Shown here one piece after another: positions 1 through 10,335 of a stretch of 64,000 bases of DNA (position 1 is its first letter; the number at the start of each line of letters is the position of its first letter). A model generated the notes under the pieces. That model was not told the DNA's origin, did no database searches, and was given only the letters and a program-made list of their open reading frames with translations. Origin of the DNA: Orientallactaga sibirica (lineage: Eukaryota > Chordata > Mammalia > Rodentia > Dipodidae). A program made the position numbers and the translations under genes. The stretch is from the NCBI GenBank assembly GCA_036365145.1, contig JAEOAD010000005.1:186001-250000 (forward strand). The letters are read 5' to 3'.

Positions 1-211
1 GACCTGGCTGCTCCATGCTGGGGACAGCGATGTGTGATAGAACAGCATGAGCCACGTCACTCAGGGCAGGCTGGAGGAGGGACTTGGCCCACTCAAGGGT
101 TCCTGGAATCCAAGAATCCTGCCAACAGCATGGAACTGGTCCCTTTCATGACATTTGACTGCACACACTCCTCTTTAACCTCACACAAAGCCAATGGTTA
201 ATTCCCAGCAG

Positions 212-212
<1 letters not shown>

Positions 213-268
<56 letters not shown>

Positions 269-289
269 AAGAGAGAGAGAAGCCTGAAC
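213..289. repeat. (CT)n(CA)n(GA)n compound microsatellite
   Basis: An uninterrupted CT run passes into CA and then, after AAA, into a short GA run. The open frame across it has a low-complexity translation and is not coding. Confidence 0.95.
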
Positions 290-354
290 TTCCATTGCTT
301 CATACTTACATGTCACCACACTAAGATACAAGATATCAAGAGAATAATACTTTT

Positions 355-490
355 AATTGAATATTCATTGGTGATTGAGCATTTACTAAGCATCAAACCC
401 TTCCTAGGCACTGTTTAATCCATTTTTAGCTCTGTCACAGAGGAGGTAAAGTCACTTGCCTAAGATCACAGAGGTGGAGCAGAGAAGCCC
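355..490 (+). mobile_element. MIR-like ancient SINE relic
   Basis: The order 'gagcatttactaagcatc', 'taggcactgtttaatcc', 'aggaggtaaagtcacttgcc' and 'agatcacagaggtgg' follows the MIR consensus core (from memory), with heavy divergence. Confidence 0.6.
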
Positions 491-796
491 CACCCTATAC
501 ACACTGCCCTCACCCCACTCAGGACACACCCTGTCTCCTCTCTCTCTCTTTGCTTGCCTCCTTCCTGCCCAGGCTGAGATGACTGAGTGCTTGCCACAAA
601 AACCCCCATAACCTCACCCAGCCCTGGGTACACTGCTGAACAGACCTGGCTTGTCCAGATTCGGGCAGCTGGAGACACAATAAACCCAAGCTGTAAACTA
701 CCCTCTTAGCTTTTTGTGGGGACTTAGAGCTTTTGCCAGCCCTGAGTTTCTTAAGTGGAAGTGAGCAGCAGCCACCCGTCCAGATTATGAAGTTCT

Positions 797-880
797 TGCT
801 CTTTTTCCCTCTCCCTCCCTTCCCCTTTCTCTCCCTTTCTCTCTTCCTCCTTTCCTTTCTCTTTCTTGTCCTCCTTTGGC
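797..880. repeat. Polypyrimidine tract (C/T-rich, about 84 nt)
   Basis: Nearly pure C/T on the + strand, with scattered CTCC and CTTT units. A homopurine-homopyrimidine stretch of this length can adopt triplex structures. Confidence 0.8.
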
Positions 881-899
881 CTCCCAAGCTAACCTCAAG

Positions 900-1090
900 G
901 ACCTACCTTCTATGTGCCTGGTGCTGGGGCTGGCACTAGGGCTGCGGTGGGGTGGGTATCCCAGGCTTCTGGCCTCAGAGAACCAACAACTCATCCAATC
1001 AAAGGTGGTGCAGAAAGAAGGCGCTTGTTCAAGGTCACACAAGGACTAAATGACACAGCCAGGCCAAATACCCATGGCTTCTCCTGCCCA
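900..1090 (+). mobile_element. MIR-like relic
   Basis: Blocks resembling 'ctatgtgcctggtgctggg' and 'ttgttcaaggtcacacaaggactaaatgacacagccagg' follow the MIR order. Strongly diverged. Confidence 0.5.
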
Positions 1091-1446
1091 GGCCAAGGAT
1101 TTATCTGGGGAGCCAGCATGACCCAGCAGGAGAACCAGCTGTCTAAGGTGGCGCATGCTGGCTTCCAGATTCACGGCTTGGAGTTTAGAGCAGCCTATGC
1201 TTTAGGTACTTTCTGTGCATTCTTTAACTTATCACCCTAAGAAGCCAACGAGCCAGTGTTGTGATGACCACCCACGTCTACCATTTGCAGCTGCTACAGA
1301 AACCAGGGCTTAGAGCTAGCCAACACTCATACCCAGTTCGGACTGTTCTCTTTCTAGGTGTCAATGCCTTGTCTGGGATGAGACCAGGGCACCAAACCAG
1401 GCTTGGCAAGGAGCTAGGAAGTGATCAGGTTTTCATAAGGATGGGA

Positions 1447-1800
1447 GAGGGTGGGAAAATAGTTCAGTCAGTGCAGTCAGTGAAGCACTTACCTTGAAAG
1501 CACGAGGACCTGTGTTCAGATCCCCAACAAGCACATAAAAGCCAGTTGCAGCAGCACACACCTTTGATTCCATTGTTTGAGGGTGAAGACAGGAAGATTC
1601 CTGGGGCTTATTGGCTAACTAGTCTAGAGGAATTCGTGAACTCTGGGTTCAGTGCGAGATCTGTTTCAAAGCTAAAGTGAAGAGTCACTGAGGAAGACAT
1701 CCAGTGTTGACCTCTAACCTCCACATCCCTGGACATACACATGCATACATCCCTTCACACACATGTATGCCCATATACATGTGAACATGCATATACCACC
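1447..1800 (+). mobile_element. Rodent composite SINE (B4/RSINE-type)
   Basis: A tRNA-like head ('gaggacctgtgttcagatcccc') is followed by a B1-like body and a tail with 'gaggaagacatccagtgttgacctctaacctcc' and CA-rich sequence. A copy of the same family lies at 22884-23372. The exact subfamily name is not certain. Confidence 0.6.
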
Positions 1801-1954
1801 CACCCCACAACATACACATAAAGGATAAGAGGAGAAGGGAGCATTCTGGAAAGTGGACACTGTTTGAGCTGATGTATAGAGGCAGAAAAGTCCCTGGGGA
1901 ATCCTGGGACACAGCAACCCAACAAGGTTTTGGAATACTTCAATTCTTTCCTTT

Positions 1955-2148
1955 TTAAAAATATATTTTATTTATTTATGAGAGAGACAGACAGAGAATG
2001 GGCTCACTAGGGCCTCTAGCCATTGCAAACGAACTCCAGATGCATTCACCACCTTGTGCATCTGGCTTTACATGGGTACTGGAAAATTGAACATGGGTCC
2101 TTTGGCTTTGCCAGCAAGCATCTTAACCACTAAGCCATTTCTGCCAGG
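1955..2148 (-). mobile_element. DIP-type tRNA-derived SINE
   Basis: Reverse complement of the family seen throughout the window: TTTATTTATTTAT (tail) first, then 'gggcctctagccattgcaaacgaactccagatgca', and 'cttaaccactaagccat' at the tRNA-like head. Confidence 0.85.
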
Positions 2149-2860
2149 GTTGGTCTCAGGAGAGCTGCAGGAAGCCCCGAGCTGGGCAAAGGCATCTTTG
2201 GCATCATAAACTAGGCTCCATGGAAGGAATAGCCAAGAGAACCCCAGTGGTTCTGCCATCCTCAGTCAGGGACATGCCAAGGGTGAGCCAACATGCCATG
2301 CTCCAGGTCCTTAGCATGCATCAACACCAAGGTCTCTGGTATATGGGATGACTGGCTGGGTGAGTTCAGATGGAAGTTGCCCTTGGCCTTGGCAAACTTG
2401 AGGGTGCTGTAAAGTGCTATGGGACAAAGGAAACCCCATTCTTACTGGTTGTCTCTGTAGGGTGGAACAGCATAATACAGCACTGTGATGTACTCAGTTA
2501 CATCCCCAAACCACAGAGATTAATCCCAATGATTCCTTAGTAGAACAAGTAGGTGATTCAGGCAGGAGCCTCCTGACTACAGCCTATGTGCTCATCTAGT
2601 CAATCACATCTTCATCCTTCAGGTCTCAGCTCATGACTCCTGCCCCATTGCAAGCCTGCTGTCACTCCCTGCCTCACTCCCACTCCCCACAGACATGAGC
2701 CATCTCTTCCTGAGTATCTCTTCTATAGCTGGGGTTTCTCCTGTCAGTTTCTAAGTATACCCTTGTTTGTGGGATTCTTTAGTTGATATTGTGCCGCTTA
2801 ATGCTAAAAGCCCTGAGAAGGCAGAAAGGTGTCTCTGTTGCGTTTGTAAGAATATGCTTA

Positions 2861-3010
2861 AGGCTGGATGTGGTAGAGCATGCCTTTAATCTCACAATTG
2901 GGAGGCAGAGGTAGGAGGATTGCTTTGAGTTTGAGACCAGTCTGCAACTATAGAGTGAGTTTTAGGTCAGCCTGGGCTAGAGTGAGACCCTGCCTTGAAA
3001 AAAAAAATAA
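2861..3010 (+). mobile_element. B1-type SINE
   Basis: 7SL-derived body: 'ggctggatgtggtagagcatgcctttaatctc ... gaggtaggaggattgctttgag ... gtcagcctgggctagagtgagaccctgcc' ending in an A-rich tail. Confidence 0.9.
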
Positions 3011-3061
3011 AAGATCCTTAGGTCCTGGAGTATAATAAGATTCCAAAAGGTGTTTGAGCAC

Positions 3062-3112
3062 ATGGATGGGTGTATGTGTATATGGATGGATGTGTTGATG
3101 GATGGATGGATG
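3062..3112. repeat. Degenerate (GGAT)n repeat
   Basis: Interspersed TGGATGGATG units, with related units again around 3135-3155 and 3400-3445. Confidence 0.7.
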
Positions 3113-3179
3113 AGCAAGTGATTGATAGCATGAATGTATGGAAGGATGGTGGGTAGTTAAGTGAAATAATATAGGACTA

Positions 3180-3382
3180 TGGTGCCACTCAGGTTGTAGA
3201 GTGTTTGCCTGGCGTACGCAAAGCTCTTGATTTGATCCTCAGCACTGCATAAACCTGGCATGGTGATGTGCAAAGTTAAATTCCAAAACTGAGGAGGTAG
3301 AGGAGGAGTCAGATTATACTCAGTGACATAGCAAGCTTAAGGGCAGCCTGGGATACATGAGATCCTTTCTCAAAAAAAAAAG
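3180..3382 (+). mobile_element. B4-type composite SINE (ID-like head + B1-like body)
   Basis: The ID-like head 'gtagagtgtttgcctggcgtacgc ... gatcctcagcact' joins 'aaacctggcatggtgatg', a B1-like body and an A run. The order matches the B4 consensus as remembered. Confidence 0.7.
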
Positions 3383-3561
3383 TGCAAAGATGTACACATG
3401 ATGGATGCTAGATAGGAGGGTGGAAGGATAGGAGGGTAGATGGAGGATTGTGTGCAGTACTTTAGAATATTAGACTAGTAGAATGCTAATAATCATGAAA
3501 ATATTAGATTAATAAAATCAGATATTTATTTATTGTATTGTTAGAATAAAACACAGATTCT

Positions 3562-3767
3562 GGGATAGAGAGATGGCTCAGCAGTTAAAGGTGCTTGCTT
3601 GCAAAGCCCGATGACCCAGTAACCATGTAAAGCCATATGCATAAGTGGTGCATGCATCTGGAGTTTGTTTGCAGTGGCAAGAGGCCCTAAAATGCCCATA
3701 TTCTCATTCTCTCCCTCTCTGCCTTGTTTTGTCTGTCTCTTACATAAATAAATAAATGTTAAAAAAC
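3562..3767 (+). mobile_element. DIP-type SINE
   Basis: Box A-like 'tggctcagcagttaaagg', then 'gcatctggagtttgtttgcagtggcaagaggccc', a CT-rich part and an AATAAATAAAT tail. Short AAAACACAG direct repeats flank it. Confidence 0.85.
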
Positions 3768-4052
3768 ACAGTTCAACATCATAATCAAAAGGGACAAATA
3801 CAGATCTCAACTTCTTCATACCAGAGACGAGCCAATATGCTATGAGAAGTGAAGTAGATTTGTTAGGGTTACACAGTAAATTGAGTGACAATCCAAATCC
3901 ATGTTTCCTCACCACTGTATAAAACAACTTCTGAGAGGAAGGTCAAGAGCCCTATCCCACTTGTCTCTTCTGAGTTTCTATGACCTGATACAAGTTACTG
4001 GGACTTCACATTTTCTTTAGTGCTTTAAAAAATTTTGTAAAAAAAAAAAAAA

Positions 4053-4053
<1 letters not shown>

Positions 4054-4085
<32 letters not shown>

Positions 4086-4368
4086 ATGCCATGGCACACG
4101 TGAAGGTTAGAGGACAGCCTCAGGGTGTTGGTTCTCTACCTCTACCTTCTTTGAGCCAGGGTCCTTCTTGCCTTGCCATTGGAAAAGTTAGTCTAGCTGA
4201 CCTTCCCTTTGGGCTTCTCCTGGCACCACCTTCCGTTGCTATAGCTTTGGATTACAGATATATGTCACTTTGTGTCCAGCTTTACATGGATGTTGGAGAT
4301 AGAACTCAGGTCAGCAGGTCAGAGATTAAAGCACCTTTAACTGACAAGCTATCTCCCCAGCATCCACA
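4054..4368 (-). mobile_element. Antisense composite SINE with (GT)n start
   Basis: A (TG)n run at 4054-4084 is followed by diverged sequence and, at the right end, a reverse-complemented tRNA-like head ('gatagaactcaggtcagcagg ... gctatctccccagc'). Family (B4/RSINE-type) assigned tentatively. Confidence 0.5.
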
Positions 4369-4867
4369 TTTCTTTGAAAGAAAAGATTGGACTTCAACCA
4401 GGTCCCAAATCTGTTACTGCATTCGCCTTCTTGAGAAAGCCTATCCTGCTGGATTTGTCAGACCTGAGTCAGGTATCCTTCCCCACACCCTACATGAATC
4501 CCCCTAGAACTATCAAAGTTGGTCCCAGGCCCATGGGGTGGAGTGAATTCATGGGTGGGAGGACCAGCTTCTTTCTTTTCTGGAACCAGCCTGGCTACCT
4601 GTCATATCCTCATACATGATTTTCCACTCTCAGGAGGGCCCATGGGCTGTAAAAGGGCCCCTTAGTGTGTTTCTGCCTCTGTATACATGCCTGGACCATC
4701 TTCACTGCCCTGGATTCCTGTAGCCCCAGCCCCTGTCACTGGGAAGTGGAATATTTTCCCCAGGGACACTCCCAGAGCAGGCCTTGAATTGCCCAGGGTA
4801 GGATGAGCGCTCACATGTTGGTAAGGAGTGGGTCTTCAGTGGCAGCTGTAGAAATAAGTAGATCTTT

Positions 4868-5099
4868 TAAAAGATTTATTTATTTACTTCTAAAATATTT
4901 ATTTGTTTATTTACAAGAGAGAGAGATTGAGAGAAAGAGAGAGAAGGAGAGAATGGTGCATCAGGGCCTCTAGTAGCTGCAAACAAACTCCAGATGCATG
5001 TGCCACTGCAGCTGACTTTACATGGATGCTGGGAAATTGAACCCAGGTCATTAGGGTTTGCAGGCAAGCACTTTAACCACTAAGCTATCCCTCAAGCCC
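4868..5099 (-). mobile_element. DIP-type SINE
   Basis: TTTATTTATTT tail, (GA) stretch, 'cagggcctctagtagctgcaaacaaactccagatgcatgtgcc' and 'aaccactaagctatccctcaagcccc' at the head. It abuts another copy at 5102. Confidence 0.85.
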
Positions 5100-5101
5100 C
5101 C

Positions 5102-5326
5102 AAGATTTATTTATTTTTATTTATTTATTTATTAGAGAGACACAGAGAGAGAAAGAGAGTGAGGAGAGAGAGAGGATGGGTGTGCCAGGACCTCTAGCCA
5201 CTGCAAACGAACTTCAGATGCATGTGCCACCATGTGCAGCTGGCTTATGTGGGACCTTGAGAATCGAACCTGGGTCCTTAGGCTTTTCAGGCAAGCACCT
5301 TAACCACTAAGCCATCTCTCCAGCCC
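5102..5326 (-). mobile_element. DIP-type SINE
   Basis: Same order and orientation as the neighbouring copy, better preserved, ending 'ccactaagccatctctccagccc'. The two copies sit head to tail, only 2 nt apart. Confidence 0.9.
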
Positions 5327-5454
5327 AGTAAGTAGGTCTTAAGGTGTTTGGAGCCCCAGATCTGGGGTTGCTGGGTCTGGAAAAGGAGGGCATCTCAATC
5401 CATCCACGTTTGGGTATATCACATGACAGAGGTGCTGGACTTAGGTGCAGACAG

Positions 5455-5458
<4 letters not shown>

Positions 5459-5509
<51 letters not shown>
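5459..5509. repeat. (GA)n microsatellite
   Basis: About 25 uninterrupted GA units. Confidence 0.95.
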
Positions 5510-5514
<5 letters not shown>

Positions 5515-5907
5515 CACTCCCAGAGCCATAAAGTTAGGCTGAGGTCTTTGAATTTATCCTCTACTGAATAAAGAACCACGTTTTCAAAAAGGCTTCATGA
5601 GATCATTGTGGAGGGGAAACAAGTGAACAGTACAACCAAGTATTTAAAATATGATTTCACCTTTGCTTTGCCCCAGTTCCTGCTCAAAAGCAACCTGGTA
5701 GATAGCTGCTATATGTCTTTGTAGTGATTTTCTAAGCTATATTGATTCTGTTTCCTTTATTTTATGGTGGTTCTAAGGATAAAAACACAGGCTTTGCCCA
5801 TGCCAGGCAAGCCTCTATCTCTAAGCTAGTTCCGGCCCACCCCTCCTTCTTCTAAGGGGAAGCATATTACACATACCATTTTGTCCAGTGACTGCTTTCC
5901 AGACTTC

Positions 5908-6061
5908 TTTTGTTTTTGGTTTTTCGAGGTAATGTCTTACTATAGCCCAGGTTGTCTTGGAATTCACTATGTAGTGTCAGGTTGTCCTTGAACTCACAGT
6001 GATCCTCCTACTTCTGCCTTCTGAGTGCTGAGATTAAAGATGTGTACCACCATGCCCAGCT
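5908..6061 (-). mobile_element. B1-type SINE
   Basis: Reverse complement: 'ttttcgaggtaatgtcttactatagcccagg ... cctccta ... ctgagtgctgagattaaagatgtgtaccaccatgcccagc'. Confidence 0.9.
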
Positions 6062-6069
6062 CCAGACCA

Positions 6070-6362
6070 TTTTTTTTAAAATAGTACATGCGGGTCAGTA
6101 TCATTGATTTTTTTTTTTTTTACTTCAATGTGCTATATGCTGTCCATTCCTACTGATGGACATTGATGTCATTTCCAATCTTTTGCTTCCACAGATGATC
6201 CTGCAATAAGCATTTGCTGGTGCATATGTGTTTGAACATATGGTCTGGTACATGTGATAGATAACTTCCTAGACCTGGTATTGCTAGCCAGAGGGTATGT
6301 GCATTGAGTCAAGTAGATATTTCTAATTTGTCACCTTCATGGTTTTGGTTAATTGCTGTGGA
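6070..6362 (-). mobile_element. Ancient L1 (L1M-like) relic
   Basis: 'actgatggacattgatgtcatttcc ... atgatcctgcaataagcatttgctggtgcatatgtg ... ggtattgctagccagagggtatgtgcattg' follows the antisense of the 3' part of L1 ORF2 in old mammalian L1s. Strongly diverged. Confidence 0.55.
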
Positions 6363-8340
6363 TGCATTTGGTAGGGAGGGGTTCAAGTTACTGAATTACT
6401 AGTCGCATAGTCTCCAGGTCTGAGATGGGCTAACAGATCTTCAAGTGAGTTTATTCTGAGGCCCTGTGAGCTCATTCTAGGTCCTGAGCTGTGGGGCGAT
6501 CTGTAGTGCTTTCTGGAGCGTAGAGACAGAGACCCAGTCCAGTGGACAGCTTCCTTTGCTGTGAGGAGAAACCCCCATTTCCCTGGCTAGGCAAGGATCT
6601 TCATCCTTCAAGGGTGGCTGCAAATAGCCCAGGGGGAACAGACAGGCTGCCAGCAGCTGTGAGAAGCTAAGTTCAGCCAAAGCCCATATAAAGGACTGCC
6701 AAAAGTTTCTTCTTTTCATTTTTCCAAGCCTTGCACTTTGGGCTGGGTCACAGTGTCATCCTCATGTTTCCTATTACTCTACAAGGCTTCCTTCAAAGGA
6801 CCAGCCGCCCAGGCCCTTTGATGTCTAGGCTGAGCCTGCCTCCGCCATGGGGAGACACATCTTGCTAAGGATCAAGAAGGGCTCACAGCCCAAGATGGTC
6901 CCCAGGCTTTTCCCTGATGTCTTCCACTGGCTCCTGTCCAATTGGTATTGTGGATTCTGGAGGATGGAGGTGCTATCACAGCTTAGCCAAGTTGAAAGAC
7001 TCTATGATGGAGCCCAGGAGGGGAGGCAGAGCCCAGAGAGGGCAAAGAGATGTTCCAGGCCACAGGCCGCATTGGAAGTGCACTAAAGCTGCCAGGATCA
7101 CATTGAGCCTGCCATCTTCTTCTCCCCATTCCCCTCCTCACTTCCTGGAGCTTTTGGCACTGACACCCTTACATCTGCAGGTGGTGGTTATGTGTAGGTG
7201 TCTACAATTACTCTGCCTACATTTAAATCCCGAGTCTGTCCCTTATAGATATGCAATGCTGGGCAAATTGCTAACACTGCTGATCCTCAAACTTGCTCCT
7301 CTTAAAAAAAAAAAAAAAAGAAGAAGAAGAAGAAGAAGATGGTTAATTTTCACCTCAGAGCATTTCTATCTGGGTGAAATAAGGAGATTCATGAAATGTA
7401 CTGATCAAGTTCCTGGTGTGAAGAGTCTCAAAAAAGCATAGCTCATGACTGTTGATGATGATGAAACAAGAGTGGCCTAGGGGGTTGTGAGAAGGGGCTG
7501 GGGTACCTGCCTTGCTAAGCACATCCTTGCTGCTTCATCATGGTCTCGGAAGCCACTGGAGCCTTTAGTGAAATGGGAGGATATGTTTCTTCTCTCCTCC
7601 CCCTCTCAACTTCCTGGGTGTAGAAGGACGAAGAAGCGGTGCCAGGCACTGGGTTGGGGGAGGTGCTGTCTGGGCTGGAAGACCTGATAGGTGGGGCAGC
7701 ATCTGGAGAAAGGTTTGTAGCCCCAGAGTAGAAGAGGGTGGGATGGGGTGGGGTGGTTTCTTGGCAAAGCTGAAGAGGTTTGGATTTGACTTAGAAACAC
7801 AGTGAGAAGTCTCTGGCAGCTGCCTCCTCAGAAAAGGGCTCTGTGAAGTTCAGCTGGGCCAGAGAGGCTGTTCTGTATACAGGGGCTCTGGGGATCTTGG
7901 TGATGGGGAATGGGCTGGAACCTTGCCTCTGTAATTTCAGTGTACATAGTGAGGCTCTGGCACTTCCTGCAGGCCTTCCAGGCCCAGAGCTTGTGTGCTC
8001 ACTGGAGCCAGGGGACCAGGACAGGGGAGGAAGGGACTCTGAAGCCCAAAGGGAAAAGGGGTGAAACATCTTTGCAAGACAGGCCAAGCCTTGGTGTCTT
8101 GAGTCTGCCTTCCTGTTTTTTTCATATCCTTGCATAGCCTATGACATTACTTACATAACATTTTTCTTTAAATTGAGTCACTTTGAAAAAACCTTGAATA
8201 TACTTATTTCCTAGAGAACTTTATACTGCTACTTTAAATGGAAGATTCCTACCAAGGTCTCATATTTACAGATTCCAAATTTTCCATAAACATCATCTAA
8301 GCTCTTAGGTTTACAGAGCACTGTCCTATTTTTCCTGTGG

Positions 8341-8502
8341 TTTTTTTTTTTTTTTTTTTCCCCTTTGAGGTAGGGTCTCATTCTAGCCCAGGCTGACCTG
8401 GAATTCACTGTGTAGTCTTAGTGTGGCCTCGAACTCACATCAATCCTCCTACCTCTGCCTCCTGAGTGCTAGGATTAAAGGTGTGCACTACCACACCCAG
8501 CT
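8341..8502 (-). mobile_element. B1-type SINE
   Basis: A poly-T start and 'ttgaggtagggtctcattctagcccaggctgacctgg ... gctaggattaaaggtgtgcactaccacacccagc'. A well-preserved antisense copy. Confidence 0.92.
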
Positions 8503-8674
8503 CTATTTTTCCTTTTAATTGACATTATAATTTGAATGTATTTATGAGGTACAGTGTGATATTTCAGTAGGTATATATGATGTATACAGCTCAAGAGCAT
8601 GGCAATTGGTAACTCCATACCCTCCAGCATTTACTCATTTTCTTATGTCGGGAAAAGTCAAAAACTTCTCTCCG

Positions 8675-8951
8675 AAGGCTAGAGAGATGGCTTAGTGTTT
8701 AAGGCGCCTGCCTTCTAAGCCTAAGAACGCCGGTTCCAATCTCCAGGTCCCACGTTTAGCCAGATGCAAAGTGACGCAAGGGCGCAATGCCGCACTTGAC
8801 CACAAGGGGGCGCGCACATCTGGATTTTGTTCGCAGCAGCTGAGAGGCTGCTGGCGTGCCCATCTCTATCTGTCTTCCTCTCTGTCTCTCTCTTCTCCAA
8901 AACAAAACAAAACAAAACAAAACAAAACAAAACAAAACAAAACAAAAAAAA
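8675..8951 (+). mobile_element. DIP-type SINE, subfamily with 'aagggggcgcgcac' insert
   Basis: Box A-like 'tggcttagtgtttaagg' and box B-like 'ggttccaatctcc' are followed by 'gcgcaatgccgcacttgaccacaagggggcgcgcacatctgg' in place of the usual 'gcacatgcatctgg'. The tail is an (AAAAC)n run (8899-8951). Two further copies of this subfamily lie at 16249-16520 and 24771-25005. Confidence 0.88.
8800..8813 (+). promoter_or_regulatory. CTCF-like motif in DIP SINE
   Basis: CCACAAGGGGGCGC fits the CTCF core (CCASYAGRKGGCRS) at all but one position. Occupancy unknown. Confidence 0.35.
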
Positions 8952-8961
8952 CCCTCTCTCC

Positions 8962-9163
8962 AGGCTGGAGAGATAGCTTGGTGGTTAAGGCACTTGCCTG
9001 TTGAAGCCTAACACCCCAGGTTCAGTTCCCCAGTACTCACATGGAGCCAGATGCACAAAGTGGCACATGTATCTGGAGTTCATTTGCAGTGGCTGGAGAT
9101 CCTGGCATTCCCATTCTCTCTCTCTCTCTCTGCTTGCAAATAAACAAAAATATTTTTTTAAAA
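8962..9163 (+). mobile_element. DIP-type SINE
   Basis: Standard form: 'ggctggagagatagcttggtggttaagg', 'ggttcagttcccc', 'gtatctggagttcatttgcagtggctgg' and a CT-rich part, ending 'gcaaataaacaaaaat'. It sits directly behind the previous copy. Confidence 0.9.
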
Positions 9164-9239
9164 ATTCTGTCTCTCAGCTATGTGAAATTTGCTATTCACT
9201 GTTGTCAGCTTCAACCACCCCTCAGTATTTCCCTATTGA

Positions 9240-9625
9240 TTGTGTGTACATATGTGTATAGTATGTGTGATATAGTATATGTAGTGTGTTCATGTGTGCA
9301 CATGTGTATGCATTCATCTGATGCCCACACTTGCAGAGGCCAGGGGAGAACACTGAGTGTCCTCCTCTTGCTCTTTCACTTTATTTCTTTGAGACAAGGT
9401 CTCTCACTGAATCTGGAGCTCACAGTTTTTCAGTTAGACTGTCTAACCAATGAGCCCCAATGATCTGTCCCCCTCAGCAATGGGTTATAAGCATGCATGG
9501 CCCAATCAGGGTTTTATTAATTATTATTGTTATTTTAAAATGTGGATGCTACAGATCAGACCAATGTCCTTATGCTTGAGCAGCAAGTGACCCTACCCAT
9601 TGATCCATCTCTCTAATACCCCTAT
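9240..9625 (-). mobile_element. Antisense rodent composite SINE (class uncertain)
   Basis: A GT-rich start is followed by 'ttctttgagacaaggtctctcactgaatctggagctcac', and the right end is a reverse-complemented tRNA-like head ('tgcttgagcagcaagtgaccctacccattgatccatctctc'). The pattern is familiar from rodent B4/RSINE-type elements; the exact name is not known. Confidence 0.4.
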
Positions 9626-9863
9626 TGACTTTCCTATTAATCTCCCAGCAAACTAGGAATGGGATATGGTAAGCTCAGTCCTCATGTGACCAAACTGTGA
9701 GTCAGATAGTAGGTGCATCTAGGTCTCTATACACTGCCTCTGAAGTCTGCAAGGATTGTCACTGGGTCCCTGGAGGATGTGGGAGTGGTTCAGGGATGTG
9801 GGGGACAGAATGTGGGGATGAAGAGATGGATGGAATGGGTACCAATGCTTAACTTGTCTCCTT

Positions 9864-9898
9864 TTTGTATAGATTTCCATGAAGGAAATCTATACAAA
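9864..9898. repeat. Perfect 15-bp inverted repeat, 5-nt loop
   Basis: Arms TTTGTATAGATTTCC (9864-9878) and its exact reverse complement (9884-9898) enclose ATGAA. Not part of any repeat I recognise. Confidence 0.95.
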
Positions 9899-10189
9899 TT
9901 TTTAAGGAAATAATACGTATATTTAAAAATGTTGTCAGCCTTATCCTATTGTAGGACTTCTCAGCAGGGAACTGGGATGGATCTTTGCTGGCTGCACCAT
10001 CTCAGGGTACAGCAGCTTTACCTGGGCTTAAGCAATTGCTTGATAGGTCTCATGGAATGATAGGGACTTGCATATTTTAGCTTGAAAGCTAAAGAATGAG
10101 AGGCATTTGGGTGAAAAACTACAAAACACAGAGACTGACAAAGCACAAAAAATATCAGCATCACAAAGTGTTAATGCTGGAATGATCTC

Positions 10190-10335
10190 CAAATACCATC
10201 TGGTCTGCTCCTCCCTCCCTGTCCTTTAATGAAGAGAAACTGAGACCTAGAGAAGGAAAGGAATTTAGCTCAGGTCACACAGCATCAGTGACAGAGGCAG
10301 AACTAGAATGTGAGTCTCCTGGATTCCCTGACAGT
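10190..10335 (+). mobile_element. MIR-like relic
   Basis: 'gaaactgagacctagagaaggaaaggaatttagctcaggtcacacagcatcagtgacagaggcagaactagaatgtgagtctcc' follows the MIR 3' half. Confidence 0.7.

Larger units (their letters stand above)
8508..9245 (-). mobile_element. L1M relic interrupted by two DIP SINEs
   Basis: Old antisense L1 sequence occupies 8508-8674 ('attgacattataatttgaatgtatttatgaggtacagtg') and resumes at 9164-9245 ('ctctcagctatgtgaaatttgctattcactg'). The two SINEs between them (8675-9163) restore continuity when removed. Confidence 0.55.

Noticed and set aside
3750..3760. AATAAA polyadenylation-like signals (also at many SINE tails)
   Set aside because: They belong to the AAATAAATAAA tails of DIP SINEs and do not mark a gene end.
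6917..7441. Plus-strand open frame of 174 aa
   Set aside because: It runs through a poly-A/AAG repeat (KKKKKRRRRR) and has no conserved domain.
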